Position numbers and translations under genes: made by a program
Source: Parasphingopyxis sp. CP4
Lineage (GTDB): Bacteria > Pseudomonadota > Alphaproteobacteria > Sphingomonadales > Sphingomonadaceae
Direction: 5' to 3'
NCBI RefSeq assembly: GCF_013378055.1
Contig: NZ_CP051130.1
Location: 620,001-684,000, forward strand
DNA length: 64,000 bases
Notes under the pieces: generated by a model
What the model saw: the letters and a program-made list of their open reading frames with translations, nothing else
Databases searched by the model: none
What the model was told of the DNA's origin: nothing
In this document: positions 55,133 to 64,000 of the stretch, piece by piece
Position numbering within the stretch: position 1 is the first letter of the stretch
Layout: every line of letters starts with the position of its first letter

Positions 55133-56746
55133 CTAAGCCGTTTGAGCGTCATATTCTCCGCGTGTAAACGCTTCGGCCATGGCAAATTTCTGGATCTTGC
55201 CAGATCCCGTCATCGGCCATTCTTCAACCCAAATCCAATAGGCCGGTGTCTTTTGTGGCGACAAACGGTCGCGGACAAAGGCTTTGAGTTCTGCCGGCTC
55301 GGGAATGCCACCGTCTGCAGCGCGCATGAAGCAGGCGACCAGTTCGCCCCATTTTTCATCAGGCACGCCAACCACGGCGACTTCAGCGATAGCCGGATGC
55401 TCGAGCATTGCGTTTTCGATCTCCGCCGGGAACAAATTCTCGCCACCGCGGATGATCATCTCTTTTACCCGACCGGTTATTTTCAAGTACCCGCGCGGAT
55501 CCATCGTTCCGAGATCGCCGCTATGAAGCCATCCATTGGCATCGATCGTTTCAGCCGTAGCTTCGGGATTATCGTTATAACCGGCCATTACATTGTAGCC
55601 GCGCACGCAAATTTCGCCCTGTTCGCCAATATCGCAGATCCGATCGCTGCCTGGATCAATGATCGCAACATCCATGTGCGGCATGGGTTGCCCAATCGTC
55701 TCAGTCAGATCCTCTTCGCTGTCATCGGCCCAGCCAAAGGTAATCGCCGGAGATGCCTCAGTCTGTCCGTAAATGACCTGGACGCCGACACCAAAGGCAT
55801 CGCGCGCGTTTCGCGCCAGCTCTGGAGCAACCATAGAGGCGCCAGACATCAGCGCCTTCACCGAACTCATGTCACGACCAGAACGGTGGACTTCGTCGAC
55901 CATCATCACCAACATCGTCGGAACACCGCCAGTGAATTCGACCTTCTCCCGTTCGATCACGGTGATCATATTGGCTGGGTCAAATGCTGGCATCGGGATG
56001 AAGGTGAGGCCGATGACCAGGCAGCCGAACATGAAGCAGGATGCGCCAGCATGAAACAGGGGGGTAGGGGTCAGGTCAATTGCTCCTGGAGTCGCGCCCC
56101 AGCGCCGCATCAGATCCGTGTTATTCTGCAGGATGCCGCCTTGTTTCAGGAGCACGCCCTTCGGAAAGCCAGTTGTTCCCGAGGTGTATTGGATCTGAAG
56201 AATATGGTCGGGATCCGTCTCGCGCAGGCTGCCGACATCATGCCCCTCGAACAACGCGTCGAGATTGGTAATCTCGATCCGGTGTACGACAGCCGGAAGG
56301 GTGGAGCTGGCCTCGTCGACAATTGCCTTCAGGTCCGTGCCGCGAACGACCGGTGAATGGTACACCGCCGTCGCGCCGGACTGCTCGAGGACATAGTGAA
56401 GCTCTCGCGGGATAAATGCAGGATTGACCGTAACGACGGTAAGACCGGCCAGCACTGCGCCGTATTGACAGAGCACCCATTCGGGGCAGTTTGAGGCATA
56501 GATCGCAATCCGATCGCCCTCGGCATGGCGCGAAGCCATGGCGCGACCAAGCTTCTCACAATCGGCAAGCAGCTCGGTATAGGTCCAATCCCGTCCCATG
56601 CTGCCATCTTCCAGCAATTCCCGCAGTGCCAGCTGATCTCCGCGCTCCGCAGCCTGTTCGCGCAGCATTTCGGCAATCGTCATTTGCCGAAATGCCGTGT
56701 CCGTTTGCGCTGGAAACAGTGATTCTGTCAGTTCGACTTTGTACAT
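55133..56746 (-). CDS. AMP-binding acyl-CoA synthetase (fatty-acyl or related acid ligase)
   Basis: A 537-residue ANL-superfamily enzyme that activates a carboxylic acid via acyl-AMP to a CoA thioester. The phosphate loop YTSGTTGFPKG is at 187-197. The YGQTEASP motif, the hinge TGRVKEMIIRGGENLFP and the catalytic C-terminal lysine (near 517, in MTGSGKIQKF) complete the site. It resembles medium/long-chain fatty-acid or benzoate-like ligases; substrate cannot be read. It is divergent from the FAD monooxygenase across 155 bases, which could indicate a shared catabolic role. Confidence 0.92.
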   Translation of the reverse strand: MYKVELTESLFPAQTDTAFRQMTIAEMLREQAAERGDQLALRELLEDGSMGRDWTYTELLADCEKLGRAMASRHAEGDRIAIYASNCPEWVLCQYGAVLAGLTVVTVNPAFIPRELHYVLEQSGATAVYHSPVVRGTDLKAIVDEASSTLPAVVHRIEITNLDALFEGHDVGSLRETDPDHILQIQYTSGTTGFPKGVLLKQGGILQNNTDLMRRWGATPGAIDLTPTPLFHAGASCFMFGCLVIGLTFIPMPAFDPANMITVIEREKVEFTGGVPTMLVMMVDEVHRSGRDMSSVKALMSGASMVAPELARNARDAFGVGVQVIYGQTEASPAITFGWADDSEEDLTETIGQPMPHMDVAIIDPGSDRICDIGEQGEICVRGYNVMAGYNDNPEATAETIDANGWLHSGDLGTMDPRGYLKITGRVKEMIIRGGENLFPAEIENAMLEHPAIAEVAVVGVPDEKWGELVACFMRAADGGIPEPAELKAFVRDRLSPQKTPAYWIWVEEWPMTGSGKIQKFAMAEAFTRGEYDAQTA

Positions 56747-56901
56747 TATTGTATACCCTCCATGCCGTTACGGAATGCTAAGCATTCTCGCGCACTTGTC
56801 GAGTGAGTAAACCAATCGAGGCTGGCCCGCCCGGTTGACCTGTGCCGACATGTTGCACAGAAAGGTCGCGACGCGTTTTCCGTTTACGTTAGAGGAAGCC
56901 C

Positions 56902-58704
56902 ATGGCCAGCAATGCAGCAATCGACCCCACCGAAAAATCTGCCATTCTCGCGAAATATGCGGCTGAGCGTGACAAGAGAATTCGGCCGGAAGGCAATGAG
57001 CAATATCTCGAACTCAAAGGGCAGCTCGCCCATTTTGCCGAAGACCCCTATGTTGAACGCACTGAACGCGAACCGCTGACCGATCATGTTACGTACGCGT
57101 TTGTCGGCGGCGGTTTTTCCGGTTTGGCTTCCGGAGCTCGGCTACAAGAAGCCGGCATTTATGATATCCGTATCCTTGAGAAAGGCGGCGATTTCGGCGG
57201 AACCTGGTACTGGAACCGCTATCCCGGCGCACAATGCGATACCGCCTCGATGGTTTATATGCCGTTGCTCGAAGAGACCGGTCATATGCCAAGCGAGAAA
57301 TATGTCCACGCTCCTGAAATACTCGAGCATTGTCAGCGCATTGGGAAGCATTTCGACCTTTACAAGAACGCAGTATTTCATACAAAGGTTGAGAGTATGC
57401 GTTGGGAAGAAGAGCAGTCCCATTGGCGCATCATCACCGATCGTGGGGATAATTTTACCGCTAGTTTTGTCGGCCTGGGTACTGGGCCTCTCCATGTTCC
57501 AAAGCTTCCCGGCGTTCCTGGTATTGAAAAATTCAAAGGTCACAGCTTTCACACCAGCCGATGGGATTATGATTATACCGGCGGCGATCCGAACGGTGCG
57601 TTGATGGAGAATCTCGCCGATAAGCGGGTCGCAATTATCGGCACTGGCGCCACTTCGGTTCAGGTCGTTCCGCATCTTGCGCGCGCTGCCAAGGAAGTCT
57701 TCGTCATTCAACGCACGCCGTCTTCGGTGGATATCCGCAACAATGAACCAATCGATGCCGACTGGTTTGAAGAAATCGCAACGGAAGGCTGGCAGAAGCG
57801 GTGGCTTGAAAACTTCACGGCCAATCAAGGCATTGGCCATGCCGAGGAAGATCTTGTCCAGGATGGCTGGACTGACCTCACAAAGCGCATCCGGTCCAAA
57901 ATTCACGAGCTTCCCGAAGACCAGCGCACGGTAGAGAATATGCTCGCTGTTTGGGAAGATAGCGATATCCAGAAGATGGAAGAGATCCGCGCCCGGGTCG
58001 ACGAATTGATCGCGGATGAAAGCACAGCTGAAGACCTCAAGGCTTGGTATCGCCAGCTCTGCAAACGGCCATGTTTCCATGACGAATATCTTCAGTCCTT
58101 CAACAATCCTGGTACCCATTTGATAGATACCGATGGCAAGGGCGCTGAAGCGATTACCGAAAAAGGTGTTGTTGTCGGCGGCAAGGAATATGAGGTCGAT
58201 TGCATTGTCTATGCGTCGGGCTTCGAAGTCGGCACGACGCTGGAACGCCGCACCGGCTTTGATCCCGTCGGTCGTGACGGGCTAACGCTTGAAACGGCGT
58301 GGGAAGAGGGGATGCGGACCAAGCATGGCATGCATGTCCATGGCTTCCCGAACATGTTTCTTGTTCAGGCAACCCAAGGGGCAAATCTTATCTCAAATTA
58401 TCCGCACAATCTGGTTGAATGTGCGCGGGGGATAGCTGTGATGATCGGCCATGCCCTGGAGACCGGTGCGAAGGAAGTCGAGGTGACGCAGGAAGCGCAG
58501 GATCAGTGGGTTCAGCTATTGCTGACCGGTCCCGGCATGCTTATCGGGACTCCCGATTGCACACCGGGTTACTATAATAATGAGGGCCAGCCTACTGAGT
58601 TTGCCCAATATTATGTCGGCTATCCACACGGAGCCCAAGCCTATTTCAAGTATTTTGAGAACTGGCTGAAGAGCGGAACGTTTGACGGCGTTGAATTCCG
58701 CTGA
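56902..58704 (+). CDS. Baeyer-Villiger-type FAD-dependent monooxygenase
   Basis: A 600-residue class B flavoprotein monooxygenase. The FAD-binding Rossmann motif VGGGFSG is at residues 68-74, the fingerprint FKGHSFHTSRWD (FxGxxxHTxxW) at 211-222, and the NADPH Rossmann motif GTGATS at 247-252. It has about 60 N-terminal residues before the first Rossmann fold, as in longer members. The reaction is insertion of oxygen next to a ketone to form an ester or lactone. Substrate cannot be assigned. The divergent acyl-CoA ligase could process the resulting acid, as an inference only. It starts with ATG 56902 in a region without another strong start. Confidence 0.92.
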   Translation: MASNAAIDPTEKSAILAKYAAERDKRIRPEGNEQYLELKGQLAHFAEDPYVERTEREPLTDHVTYAFVGGGFSGLASGARLQEAGIYDIRILEKGGDFGGTWYWNRYPGAQCDTASMVYMPLLEETGHMPSEKYVHAPEILEHCQRIGKHFDLYKNAVFHTKVESMRWEEEQSHWRIITDRGDNFTASFVGLGTGPLHVPKLPGVPGIEKFKGHSFHTSRWDYDYTGGDPNGALMENLADKRVAIIGTGATSVQVVPHLARAAKEVFVIQRTPSSVDIRNNEPIDADWFEEIATEGWQKRWLENFTANQGIGHAEEDLVQDGWTDLTKRIRSKIHELPEDQRTVENMLAVWEDSDIQKMEEIRARVDELIADESTAEDLKAWYRQLCKRPCFHDEYLQSFNNPGTHLIDTDGKGAEAITEKGVVVGGKEYEVDCIVYASGFEVGTTLERRTGFDPVGRDGLTLETAWEEGMRTKHGMHVHGFPNMFLVQATQGANLISNYPHNLVECARGIAVMIGHALETGAKEVEVTQEAQDQWVQLLLTGPGMLIGTPDCTPGYYNNEGQPTEFAQYYVGYPHGAQAYFKYFENWLKSGTFDGVEFR

Positions 58705-58792
58705 GAGCGCATAGAATTTCATGATCCCGCTCCAATTATGATAGTGGTTAGCCAGTATCATCTGAGAGCGAAGATCCTAGAGAGGCAACCAA

Positions 58793-60397
58793 ATGCGCAT
58801 TTCTGCTCTGACAATTACCGGGTGGTTGATAGCAGCTGCGGTTGCGACGGCAGGGCTCAGCTCATCTGCGATCAGCCAAAATTTGCCGATGGCGCAACCG
58901 GCTTCCCAGCAATTGCGATTGGTTCAGTTTGTGGAGCAATTGCCCGCTGATCGCGGAGCATTGGTTTTACCGGTCGCCAATCTTGAAGAGCTTCCGACCT
59001 CTTTGAGGGATCTCACTACACCCGAACGAACGGCGATCCAGCGCGCCTTGGAGACATCCGAGTTTAATTTCTCGTCACCAGGTAAATTGAGCCTGCGTGG
59101 TATTGGAGATTGGCAGCAGGTTGTGATCGTCGCGGTTGGTGAGGATGGGCGCGCTCCGGACTATGAACGGGCCGGTGCTATTGCCGGTCGTGCGCTATTG
59201 AGTGAATCGGCGACGGTAACGGTGATCGCCGGAGCAATGACCGGTGAAGCGGTGTCCAACTTCGCCACAGGATTTGGGCTTGGAGAGTATCGCTCTGATC
59301 TTTATCGCGCGCGAGAAGAGGGTGAGGGTGACAGGGGCGCTGTCACCGTTGTTTCCGGCTCTGCACTGCTTGCTCAATCGATCTATGAGAATCGCGGACG
59401 CGCCTTGATCGCGGCGATGAACTGGACGCGCGACATATCCAATGAGCCAGGCAATGCAGTCTATCCAGAGGTGTTCGTTGACCGCGCCCGCACGGCGTTT
59501 TCCGGCGTGGAGGGAATTCAAATTGACGTCCTTGACGAAACAGCGATGAACGAACTGGGGATGGGCGCGATACTGGGCGTTGGCCGAGGATCGGAGCGCC
59601 CGCCGCGGCTGCTTGTCGTGCGCTATACCGGCCCCGGAACCGAGGACGATCGACCGATTGTCCTGGCTGGGAAGGGGATCACGTTCGATACCGGTGGAAT
59701 CTCGATCAAACCGCGCCAGAATATGGAAAATATGCGCATGGACATGTCGGGCGCTGCGAGCGTCACGGGTGCGGTGCTGTCGCTTGCTCTATCTCGGGCA
59801 TCCGTGAACGTCGTCGCTGTCTCTGCGCTGGCTGAGAATATGCCCGACGGTCGAGCCATTCGTCCGGGTGATGTGTTGCGGGCGCTGAACGGTAAGACAA
59901 TTCAGGTCATTAGCACCGATGCTGAAGGGCGCTTGGTTCTTGCTGACGGCCTGTCCTGGATTGAGCGCAATCTTGACGCCGTTGCTGTCGTCGACGTTGC
60001 CACCCTAACGGGTTCGGTGCGGGGCGCCCTCTCTAACGATTATGCAGGACTCTTCTCTCGGCATGATTGGCTTGCGACGCAGCTTCTGGAAGCAGGCGAC
60101 GCTGCTGGCGAGCCTCTGTGGCGCCTACCAATTCACGATAGCTATGCGCAGGATATGCGCTCGACTGTTGCTGATATCCGGAACGGTAGCACTGGAAACG
60201 GAGGCGGCGCGGGTACGGCGGCCTATTTCCTTGGTGAGTTTATCAGCCGCGACATTCCCTGGGCCCATCTCGACATAGCGAATATGGCCTGGTCGGGCGC
60301 AAGCGACTGGAAACCGGACGGATCCGCTGGGTTTGGTGTGCGATTGCTTGACCGGTTTGTCCGCGAATTCGAACAGTCCATGCCGAACGGACGGTAG
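58793..60397 (+). CDS. Exported M17-family leucyl aminopeptidase
   Basis: A 534-residue metallo-aminopeptidase with an N-terminal signal peptide (ITGWLIAAAVATAGLSSSAI, cleavage near the SQ that follows), which suggests a periplasmic rather than the usual cytoplasmic location. Metal and catalytic residues are in place: Lys294 and Asp299 in AGKGITFDTGG and the signature TDAEGRL at 375-381. The N-terminal domain of about 150 residues is the hexamer-forming macro-like domain of the family. Ribosome binding site AGAGAGG precedes ATG 58793. It is convergent with the OmpA-family gene. Confidence 0.9.
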   Translation: MRISALTITGWLIAAAVATAGLSSSAISQNLPMAQPASQQLRLVQFVEQLPADRGALVLPVANLEELPTSLRDLTTPERTAIQRALETSEFNFSSPGKLSLRGIGDWQQVVIVAVGEDGRAPDYERAGAIAGRALLSESATVTVIAGAMTGEAVSNFATGFGLGEYRSDLYRAREEGEGDRGAVTVVSGSALLAQSIYENRGRALIAAMNWTRDISNEPGNAVYPEVFVDRARTAFSGVEGIQIDVLDETAMNELGMGAILGVGRGSERPPRLLVVRYTGPGTEDDRPIVLAGKGITFDTGGISIKPRQNMENMRMDMSGAASVTGAVLSLALSRASVNVVAVSALAENMPDGRAIRPGDVLRALNGKTIQVISTDAEGRLVLADGLSWIERNLDAVAVVDVATLTGSVRGALSNDYAGLFSRHDWLATQLLEAGDAAGEPLWRLPIHDSYAQDMRSTVADIRNGSTGNGGGAGTAAYFLGEFISRDIPWAHLDIANMAWSGASDWKPDGSAGFGVRLLDRFVREFEQSMPNGR

Positions 60398-60423
60398 AAC
60401 CAAAGTTGATTGGAGCGAGATGG

Positions 60424-60448
60424 TGGGGTGAGCTTTTGACCCACCCCA
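60424..60448. terminator. Hairpin between the M17 aminopeptidase and OmpA-family genes
   Basis: TGGGGTG (60424-60430) and CACCCCA (60442-60448) form a perfect 7-bp GC-rich stem, with an 11-base loop. It lies between two convergent genes, so it can serve both. AAAC follows on the plus strand; no long T-run is present. Confidence 0.6.
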
Positions 60449-60454
60449 AACATC

Positions 60455-61357
60455 CTAAAGTCCGTCGAGTGCCTTGCTGACGAGAATATTTACCGAGACG
60501 CGGCGGTTCTGCGCCCGGCCGGCTGCCGTGTTGTTGTCCGCCAGCGGATCAGACTCTGACATTCCGGTAGGGGTCAGCATGCGATACGGCGCCCAGCCGC
60601 ATTCCTGCTGCAAATAGTTGACTACCCGACCAGCCCGCCGTTCGCTCAGCACTTGGTTATACTCCTGATCGCCGGTTGAATCGGTGTAACCGACCACCAG
60701 CAACAGGGCGTTCTCCATTGCATCGGCTTCTCGTGCCGCTGCGCACAGCTCGGTTTCAGCTTGCGGTGTGAGCCGCCACCGACCGGAATCGAAATAGACG
60801 TTGGTTGTACCGCGGATGTTATATTGGTCGATATCACCGACGCGGCCGCGCAATGCCTCGGTCGCTGCAGCGTTCTCCTCGATCGCGGCACCTTGCTCAG
60901 CAAATTGTTGACCAGTGCCGGTCCGGATCATGTTCGCGGTTTCAAGGTCGCTGTTGCTGAAGCGAACCTTGCTCGCCACCAGGCCATCGCCCCATTGAAC
61001 AGTTTCCACGCTAACCGGCAGGCCATTTAGGAGAGAGTCCGCGCCAAGCGGTGTTCTGCTAAGTCCAAGAAATCCGCCGCGGGACCGGATGTCGGTAACC
61101 GGAGCGATAAGGACATTTGTGACACTACCGTCAGCACCCGTGACCGTCACACGGTCTCCGTTGCGCGCCGAAATAAAGCCCTCAAGCTCAGGGCCGATCG
61201 CCAAGCCGGACAAATCATCCGGCGGCGTACCGGTTACGAGAATGGTTTCGTCGCCAGAAATTGGGGGCAGCTCCTGAGCTGCGAGGTTGGCCGGCAATGT
61301 GACGGCAAGCGTGGCGAACAGAATGGCTGCTGTCGGCCTTTTCGAAATCATATGCAC
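60455..61357 (-). CDS. OmpA-family outer membrane protein
   Basis: A 300-residue protein with a signal peptide (TAAILFATLAVTLPANLAAQ). A middle region of about 130 residues has no recognised family (around ISARNGDRVTVTGADGSVTN). A short linker with an EEN...ATEALRG coil follows, then an OmpA C-terminal domain (residues about 185-295). That domain has the peptidoglycan-binding features NVYFDSGRWRLTPQAE, VVGYTDSTGDQEYNQVLSE and AQNRRVSVNI. There is no classic beta barrel, so it may be periplasmic or lipid-anchored-like, binding the cell wall. Start is GTG 61357 (GGAG seven bases upstream), with ATG 61351 two codons later. It ends convergent with the aminopeptidase. Confidence 0.85.
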   Translation of the reverse strand: MHMISKRPTAAILFATLAVTLPANLAAQELPPISGDETILVTGTPPDDLSGLAIGPELEGFISARNGDRVTVTGADGSVTNVLIAPVTDIRSRGGFLGLSRTPLGADSLLNGLPVSVETVQWGDGLVASKVRFSNSDLETANMIRTGTGQQFAEQGAAIEENAAATEALRGRVGDIDQYNIRGTTNVYFDSGRWRLTPQAETELCAAAREADAMENALLLVVGYTDSTGDQEYNQVLSERRAGRVVNYLQQECGWAPYRMLTPTGMSESDPLADNNTAAGRAQNRRVSVNILVSKALDGL

Positions 61358-61535
61358 TATGTTGCTCCTTCAAACTCCCCCAACTGAACCTGCTAAACTC
61401 AAGATACAGTTGAACGCCGCACAAATGCTGGCTGTCCAAGCCAATCGCTCTGACACAGAAAGAGTTCCCGCGCCAGATAGCCCACCGGGACAGTGCGAAC
61501 GGATGGTGCGACGAACCGTTCCATGGTGCCCTTCA

Positions 61536-62783
61536 CTAGCTGTATCGGACTTCAGCCTTTTCTGCTGCCTTTGCGCCTTCACCCGCAGCGACCGTGCAGA
61601 CACTGTCGGCCAGGTCCTCCAGATAGTCGTCGATAAATTCAGAGTGTTTGGGTGACAGCATCAAGTGGAGGCTTGGTGGTTCGACCGTGGCCGAGGTGAA
61701 CCAGCCACGTCGATACATCTCGCCATAAATGGCAAAGGCGTGATGGTCTGGATGATGAAAAGCGACCAGACCGAGAAGCGGCTTTCCAAGAATTTTGAAT
61801 CCGAGTTTGGAAACGCCTGCTTCCACGCGTTCTCGGGTCGCGCACACTTCGCCCTGAAGGCGGCAATAGCCGTCTACGCCCAGATAGTTCATCACTGCCC
61901 ATGCCGCCGAGATCGCCCCGCCGGGTCGCGTGCCGGCCAAGGTTGGAGTCATCATCGGCGCGCCGGACCAGCAAGCGAAGTCGAACGGCATGTGCTGATA
62001 CAGTGCATCGGATCGGAACAGCACGGTTGATGCGCCCTTGGCTGCATATCCGTACTTATGAAGGTCTGCACTCATTGAGTGGACTGTTGGAATTTCGAAA
62101 TCAAATGGCGGCACTGCCACGCCGTTCATGCGGGCAAAGGGTGCAAAATAACCGCCAACACAGGCATCGACATGAAGCCACAGACCCTTGCGCTCCGCCG
62201 CTTCGCCCAGTTCGGCAATTGGATCGATGATACCGTGGGGGAAGTTCGGTGCAGATCCCACGATCATGATCGTATCCGCGTCGCAGGCTTCTTCCATAGC
62301 TGCCACATCGGCTTCGTAGGACCCGTCTGTTTTCAGCGCGATGCGGCGCACGTCGACGTCCATCAGATGACAGGCCTTGTCGAACGCGAGATGGGCGGAC
62401 TGCGGCAATACGACATTGGCCTTGTCCTGCGCCTTACCACTTGCCCGCGCAAAATCGCGCGCGGTCTTGATCGCCATGGTTATGGAATCAGTCCCGCCGG
62501 ACGTCATTGCGCCAGTCGCGCCTTTGGGGCCGTGCAGCAACCCGAGCGCCATGGAGATTACATCCTTCTCCATCTGCGCGAGAGACGGAAAGGCTGCGGG
62601 GCCCAGCCCGTTTTCCGACATATAGGCGGTATATGCTTCCTTCTGGATCGTTGCGACATCCTCACCGGCATTGAACACATAGACGGCTGTCTTGCCGTCT
62701 CGCCATTTGGCATCCTTGCTGCCGCGTTCGACCAAATCCGCTCTCAGCGAATCCCAGTCGCGCCCCTTGTCTGGCAGTTGCAT
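61536..62783 (-). CDS. PLP-dependent lyase of the sphingosine-1-phosphate lyase / group II decarboxylase family
   Basis: A 415-residue fold-type I PLP enzyme. The cofactor-binding residues are TSGGTDS at 94-100, the ring-stacking His131, Asp206 (LHVDACVGG) and Lys243 in SADLHKYGYAAKG. HVDACVGG and SADxHKYGYxxKG closely match sphingosine-1-phosphate lyases rather than glutamate or tyrosine decarboxylases. In those lyases the enzyme splits sphingoid phosphate to a long-chain aldehyde and phosphoethanolamine. The eukaryotic enzyme has an N-terminal membrane anchor; this one does not. Sphingomonads contain sphingolipids, which makes the assignment attractive but unproven. ATG 62783 gives MQLPDKGRDW; the longer frame from 62819 is less likely. 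Confidence 0.82.
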   Translation of the reverse strand: MQLPDKGRDWDSLRADLVERGSKDAKWRDGKTAVYVFNAGEDVATIQKEAYTAYMSENGLGPAAFPSLAQMEKDVISMALGLLHGPKGATGAMTSGGTDSITMAIKTARDFARASGKAQDKANVVLPQSAHLAFDKACHLMDVDVRRIALKTDGSYEADVAAMEEACDADTIMIVGSAPNFPHGIIDPIAELGEAAERKGLWLHVDACVGGYFAPFARMNGVAVPPFDFEIPTVHSMSADLHKYGYAAKGASTVLFRSDALYQHMPFDFACWSGAPMMTPTLAGTRPGGAISAAWAVMNYLGVDGYCRLQGEVCATRERVEAGVSKLGFKILGKPLLGLVAFHHPDHHAFAIYGEMYRRGWFTSATVEPPSLHLMLSPKHSEFIDDYLEDLADSVCTVAAGEGAKAAEKAEVRYS

Positions 62784-62880
62784 GATATTCGTCTCCGTGC
62801 CTGAACCAATCGCCGTCACTCTGGCGGTTTTTCAGTACCCGGACAATGATCGATACGGGATCGATTGAGCGGCGGAATGT

Positions 62881-63366
62881 TTAGGCGGTCTGGAGTAGCG
62901 CGCAGATAAGGAGTGCGCATGCAGCAGTGCAGGACAGCGTCCTGACATGGTTCCAGACAGTCCAGCGCTGCATATAGCGACGCCACATCGCCTCGCCATC
63001 AGCAGTGTGTGCGTCGGTTGCCTCGAGCGCATTGTTCAGCGGTACATTCGCGATCACGGTGACGACAAACATGCCGACGATATAGAGCGCGCTACCCGCC
63101 AGCATCGCGATTGCGCCGCGCCCCGATAGATCCGTTACAGCAACTATAGCCAACACCAAGCAGGCCAGCGTGCTGGCGAAAAATAGCGGAAGAAACAGCG
63201 ATCTTTGGATTACCCGATTGATGGATTGCATAGCGAGCATTCCAGAGGGGCTTTCGATTGCATCGAGAGAGCGCATCACAAAAGTCGAAAATGTGAAATA
63301 GACGCCGGCCATAAGCCCAACGGAAATGGCGGCAAACCAGAGCATTCCGCAGATGATCATTGCCAT
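62881..63366 (-). CDS. DUF1772 membrane protein (anthrone-oxygenase-like)
   Basis: A 161-residue protein with four membrane segments (ICGMLWFAAISVGLMAGVYF, SLFLPLFFASTLACLVLAIV, AIAMLAGSALYIVGMFVVTV, and a final helix before LLQTA). The family pattern is YFTFSTFVMRSL, NVPLNNALEA and YMQRWTVWNHVRT. Members include fungal anthrone oxygenase-like proteins, but bacterial function is unknown. ATG 63366 is used. Confidence 0.88.
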   Translation of the reverse strand: MAMIICGMLWFAAISVGLMAGVYFTFSTFVMRSLDAIESPSGMLAMQSINRVIQRSLFLPLFFASTLACLVLAIVAVTDLSGRGAIAMLAGSALYIVGMFVVTVIANVPLNNALEATDAHTADGEAMWRRYMQRWTVWNHVRTLSCTAACALLICALLQTA

Positions 63367-63402
63367 GGAAAGTCTCCGCAGGGTGCTACGCGGCGAATTG
63401 CT

Positions 63403-64000
63403 CTAAGCTGCTTCGCTCTCGCGTTCGCGGCGCATGCCTTCTTCGTTGAGCATCTCAGCCAACAGGAAGGCGAGTTCGATGCTCTGACCCGCATTCAGGC
63501 GCGGGTCGCAATGGGTGTGATAGCGATCAGCGAGGTTCTGCTCGGTTACGTCAATCGCACCACCGGTGCATTCGGTCACGTCTTGGCCGGTCATCTCACA
63601 ATGGATGCCGCCTCCATAGGTGCCTTCTGCCCGATGGACGGCGAAAAAGCCGCGCACTTCGTCGAGTATGCGATCGAACGGCCGGGTCTTGTACCCGGTG
63701 GCGGCTTTGATCGTGTTGCCATGCATCGGATCGCAGGACCAGATGACCGGGTGCCCTTCGGCTTTCACTGCACGAACCAGCGGGGCAAGGCCTTCTTCGA
63801 CCTTGTCATGGCCAAAGCGGCTGATCAGGGTGATCCGTCCGGGTGACCGTTCGGGATCGAGCGTATCGAGCAATTTGAGCAGATCGTCTGGATCGAGGCT
63901 AGGCCCGCATTTCATGCCAATTGGATTAGCAATGCCGCGGAAATATTCGACATGCGCGCTGTCTTCGAAGCGGGTGCGATCTCCGATCCAGACAAAATGC
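63403..64000 (-). CDS. Class II 3-deoxy-7-phosphoheptulonate synthase, C-terminal part
   Basis: A partial gene; its 5' end lies beyond the window. The visible 198 residues include the sequence [20 protein letters not shown], the substrate-binding [25 protein letters not shown], the metal-binding WSCDPMHGN region, and [10 protein letters not shown] near the end. Class II DAHP synthases condense phosphoenolpyruvate with erythrose 4-phosphate, the first step of aromatic amino acid synthesis. The open frame runs into the window edge without a start, so the internal Met at 63915 is not the real start. Confidence 0.93.
   Translation of the reverse strand, partial: HFVWIGDRTRFEDSAHVEYFRGIANPIGMKCGPSLDPDDLLKLLDTLDPERSPGRITLISRFGHDKVEEGLAPLVRAVKAEGHPVIWSCDPMHGNTIKAATGYKTRPFDRILDEVRGFFAVHRAEGTYGGGIHCEMTGQDVTECTGGAIDVTEQNLADRYHTHCDPRLNAGQSIELAFLLAEMLNEEGMRRERESEAA

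Noticed and set aside
55142-56356. 404-codon plus-strand frame antisense to the acyl-CoA ligase
   Set aside because: The ligase motifs are intact on the minus strand and the antisense product looks like no known family.

Overview
The window is gene-dense DNA with few long gaps, moderately high GC and many start/stop overlaps. It looks like the chromosome of an alphaproteobacterium of the order Sphingomonadales. This is inferred from the gene neighbourhoods (pyrC-like/pyrB, ruvX, gatCAB; a SUMT-DUF2849-cysI-DUF934-cysH sulfur operon), a GatCAB amidotransferase, a giant YadA-type adhesin and a sphingosine-phosphate-lyase-like PLP enzyme. No tRNA, rRNA, prophage, IS element or CRISPR array was seen.

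Layout. 1-3.5 kb: end of a pyrimidine operon (an inactive-looking dihydroorotase-like PyrC, then PyrB), a small lipoprotein, RuvX and a DUF3089 hydrolase. 3.6-6.9 kb: the gatC-gatA-gatB operon, ended by a palindromic repeat. 7-13.3 kb: a GST-like protein, a five-gene assimilatory sulfate/sulfite reduction operon on the minus strand, and AstD. 13.5-24.9 kb: a 3597-residue trimeric autotransporter adhesin behind a leader with two perfect hairpins, followed by a small secreted protein of unknown function. 24.9-32.6 kb: SelO, an alpha/beta hydrolase overlapping a GT4 glycosyltransferase, a nitronate-monooxygenase-like flavoprotein with a cysteine cluster, a small membrane protein, AmtB and a 2-hydroxyacid dehydrogenase. 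32.7-45.1 kb: an SH3-like exported protein, a prepilin peptidase and a complete type II secretion locus (gspC-N). 45.2-52.5 kb: a crotonase, an MDR oxidoreductase, an MFS transporter, a gamma-glutamyltransferase-like enzyme and KatG. 52.7-64 kb: a soluble winged-helix/TPR regulator, a DsbA-family protein, an acyl-CoA ligase divergent from a Baeyer-Villiger-type monooxygenase, an exported M17 aminopeptidase, an OmpA-family protein, the sphingosine-phosphate-lyase-like enzyme, a DUF1772 protein and the C-terminal part of a class II DAHP synthase.

How they work together. The T2SS genes gspC to gspN are linked by overlaps or gaps of at most 8 bases and should give one secretion machine, with its own prepilin peptidase just upstream. 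The sulfur operon pairs a [4Fe-4S]-type PAPS/APS reductase and a siroheme sulfite reductase with the methyltransferase that makes siroheme precursor. The adhesin is the standout: its head consists of six variable-length modules, each opening with a cysteine pair and closing with a conserved cap motif, with aspartate-rich inserts and a 607-base near-identical internal duplication.
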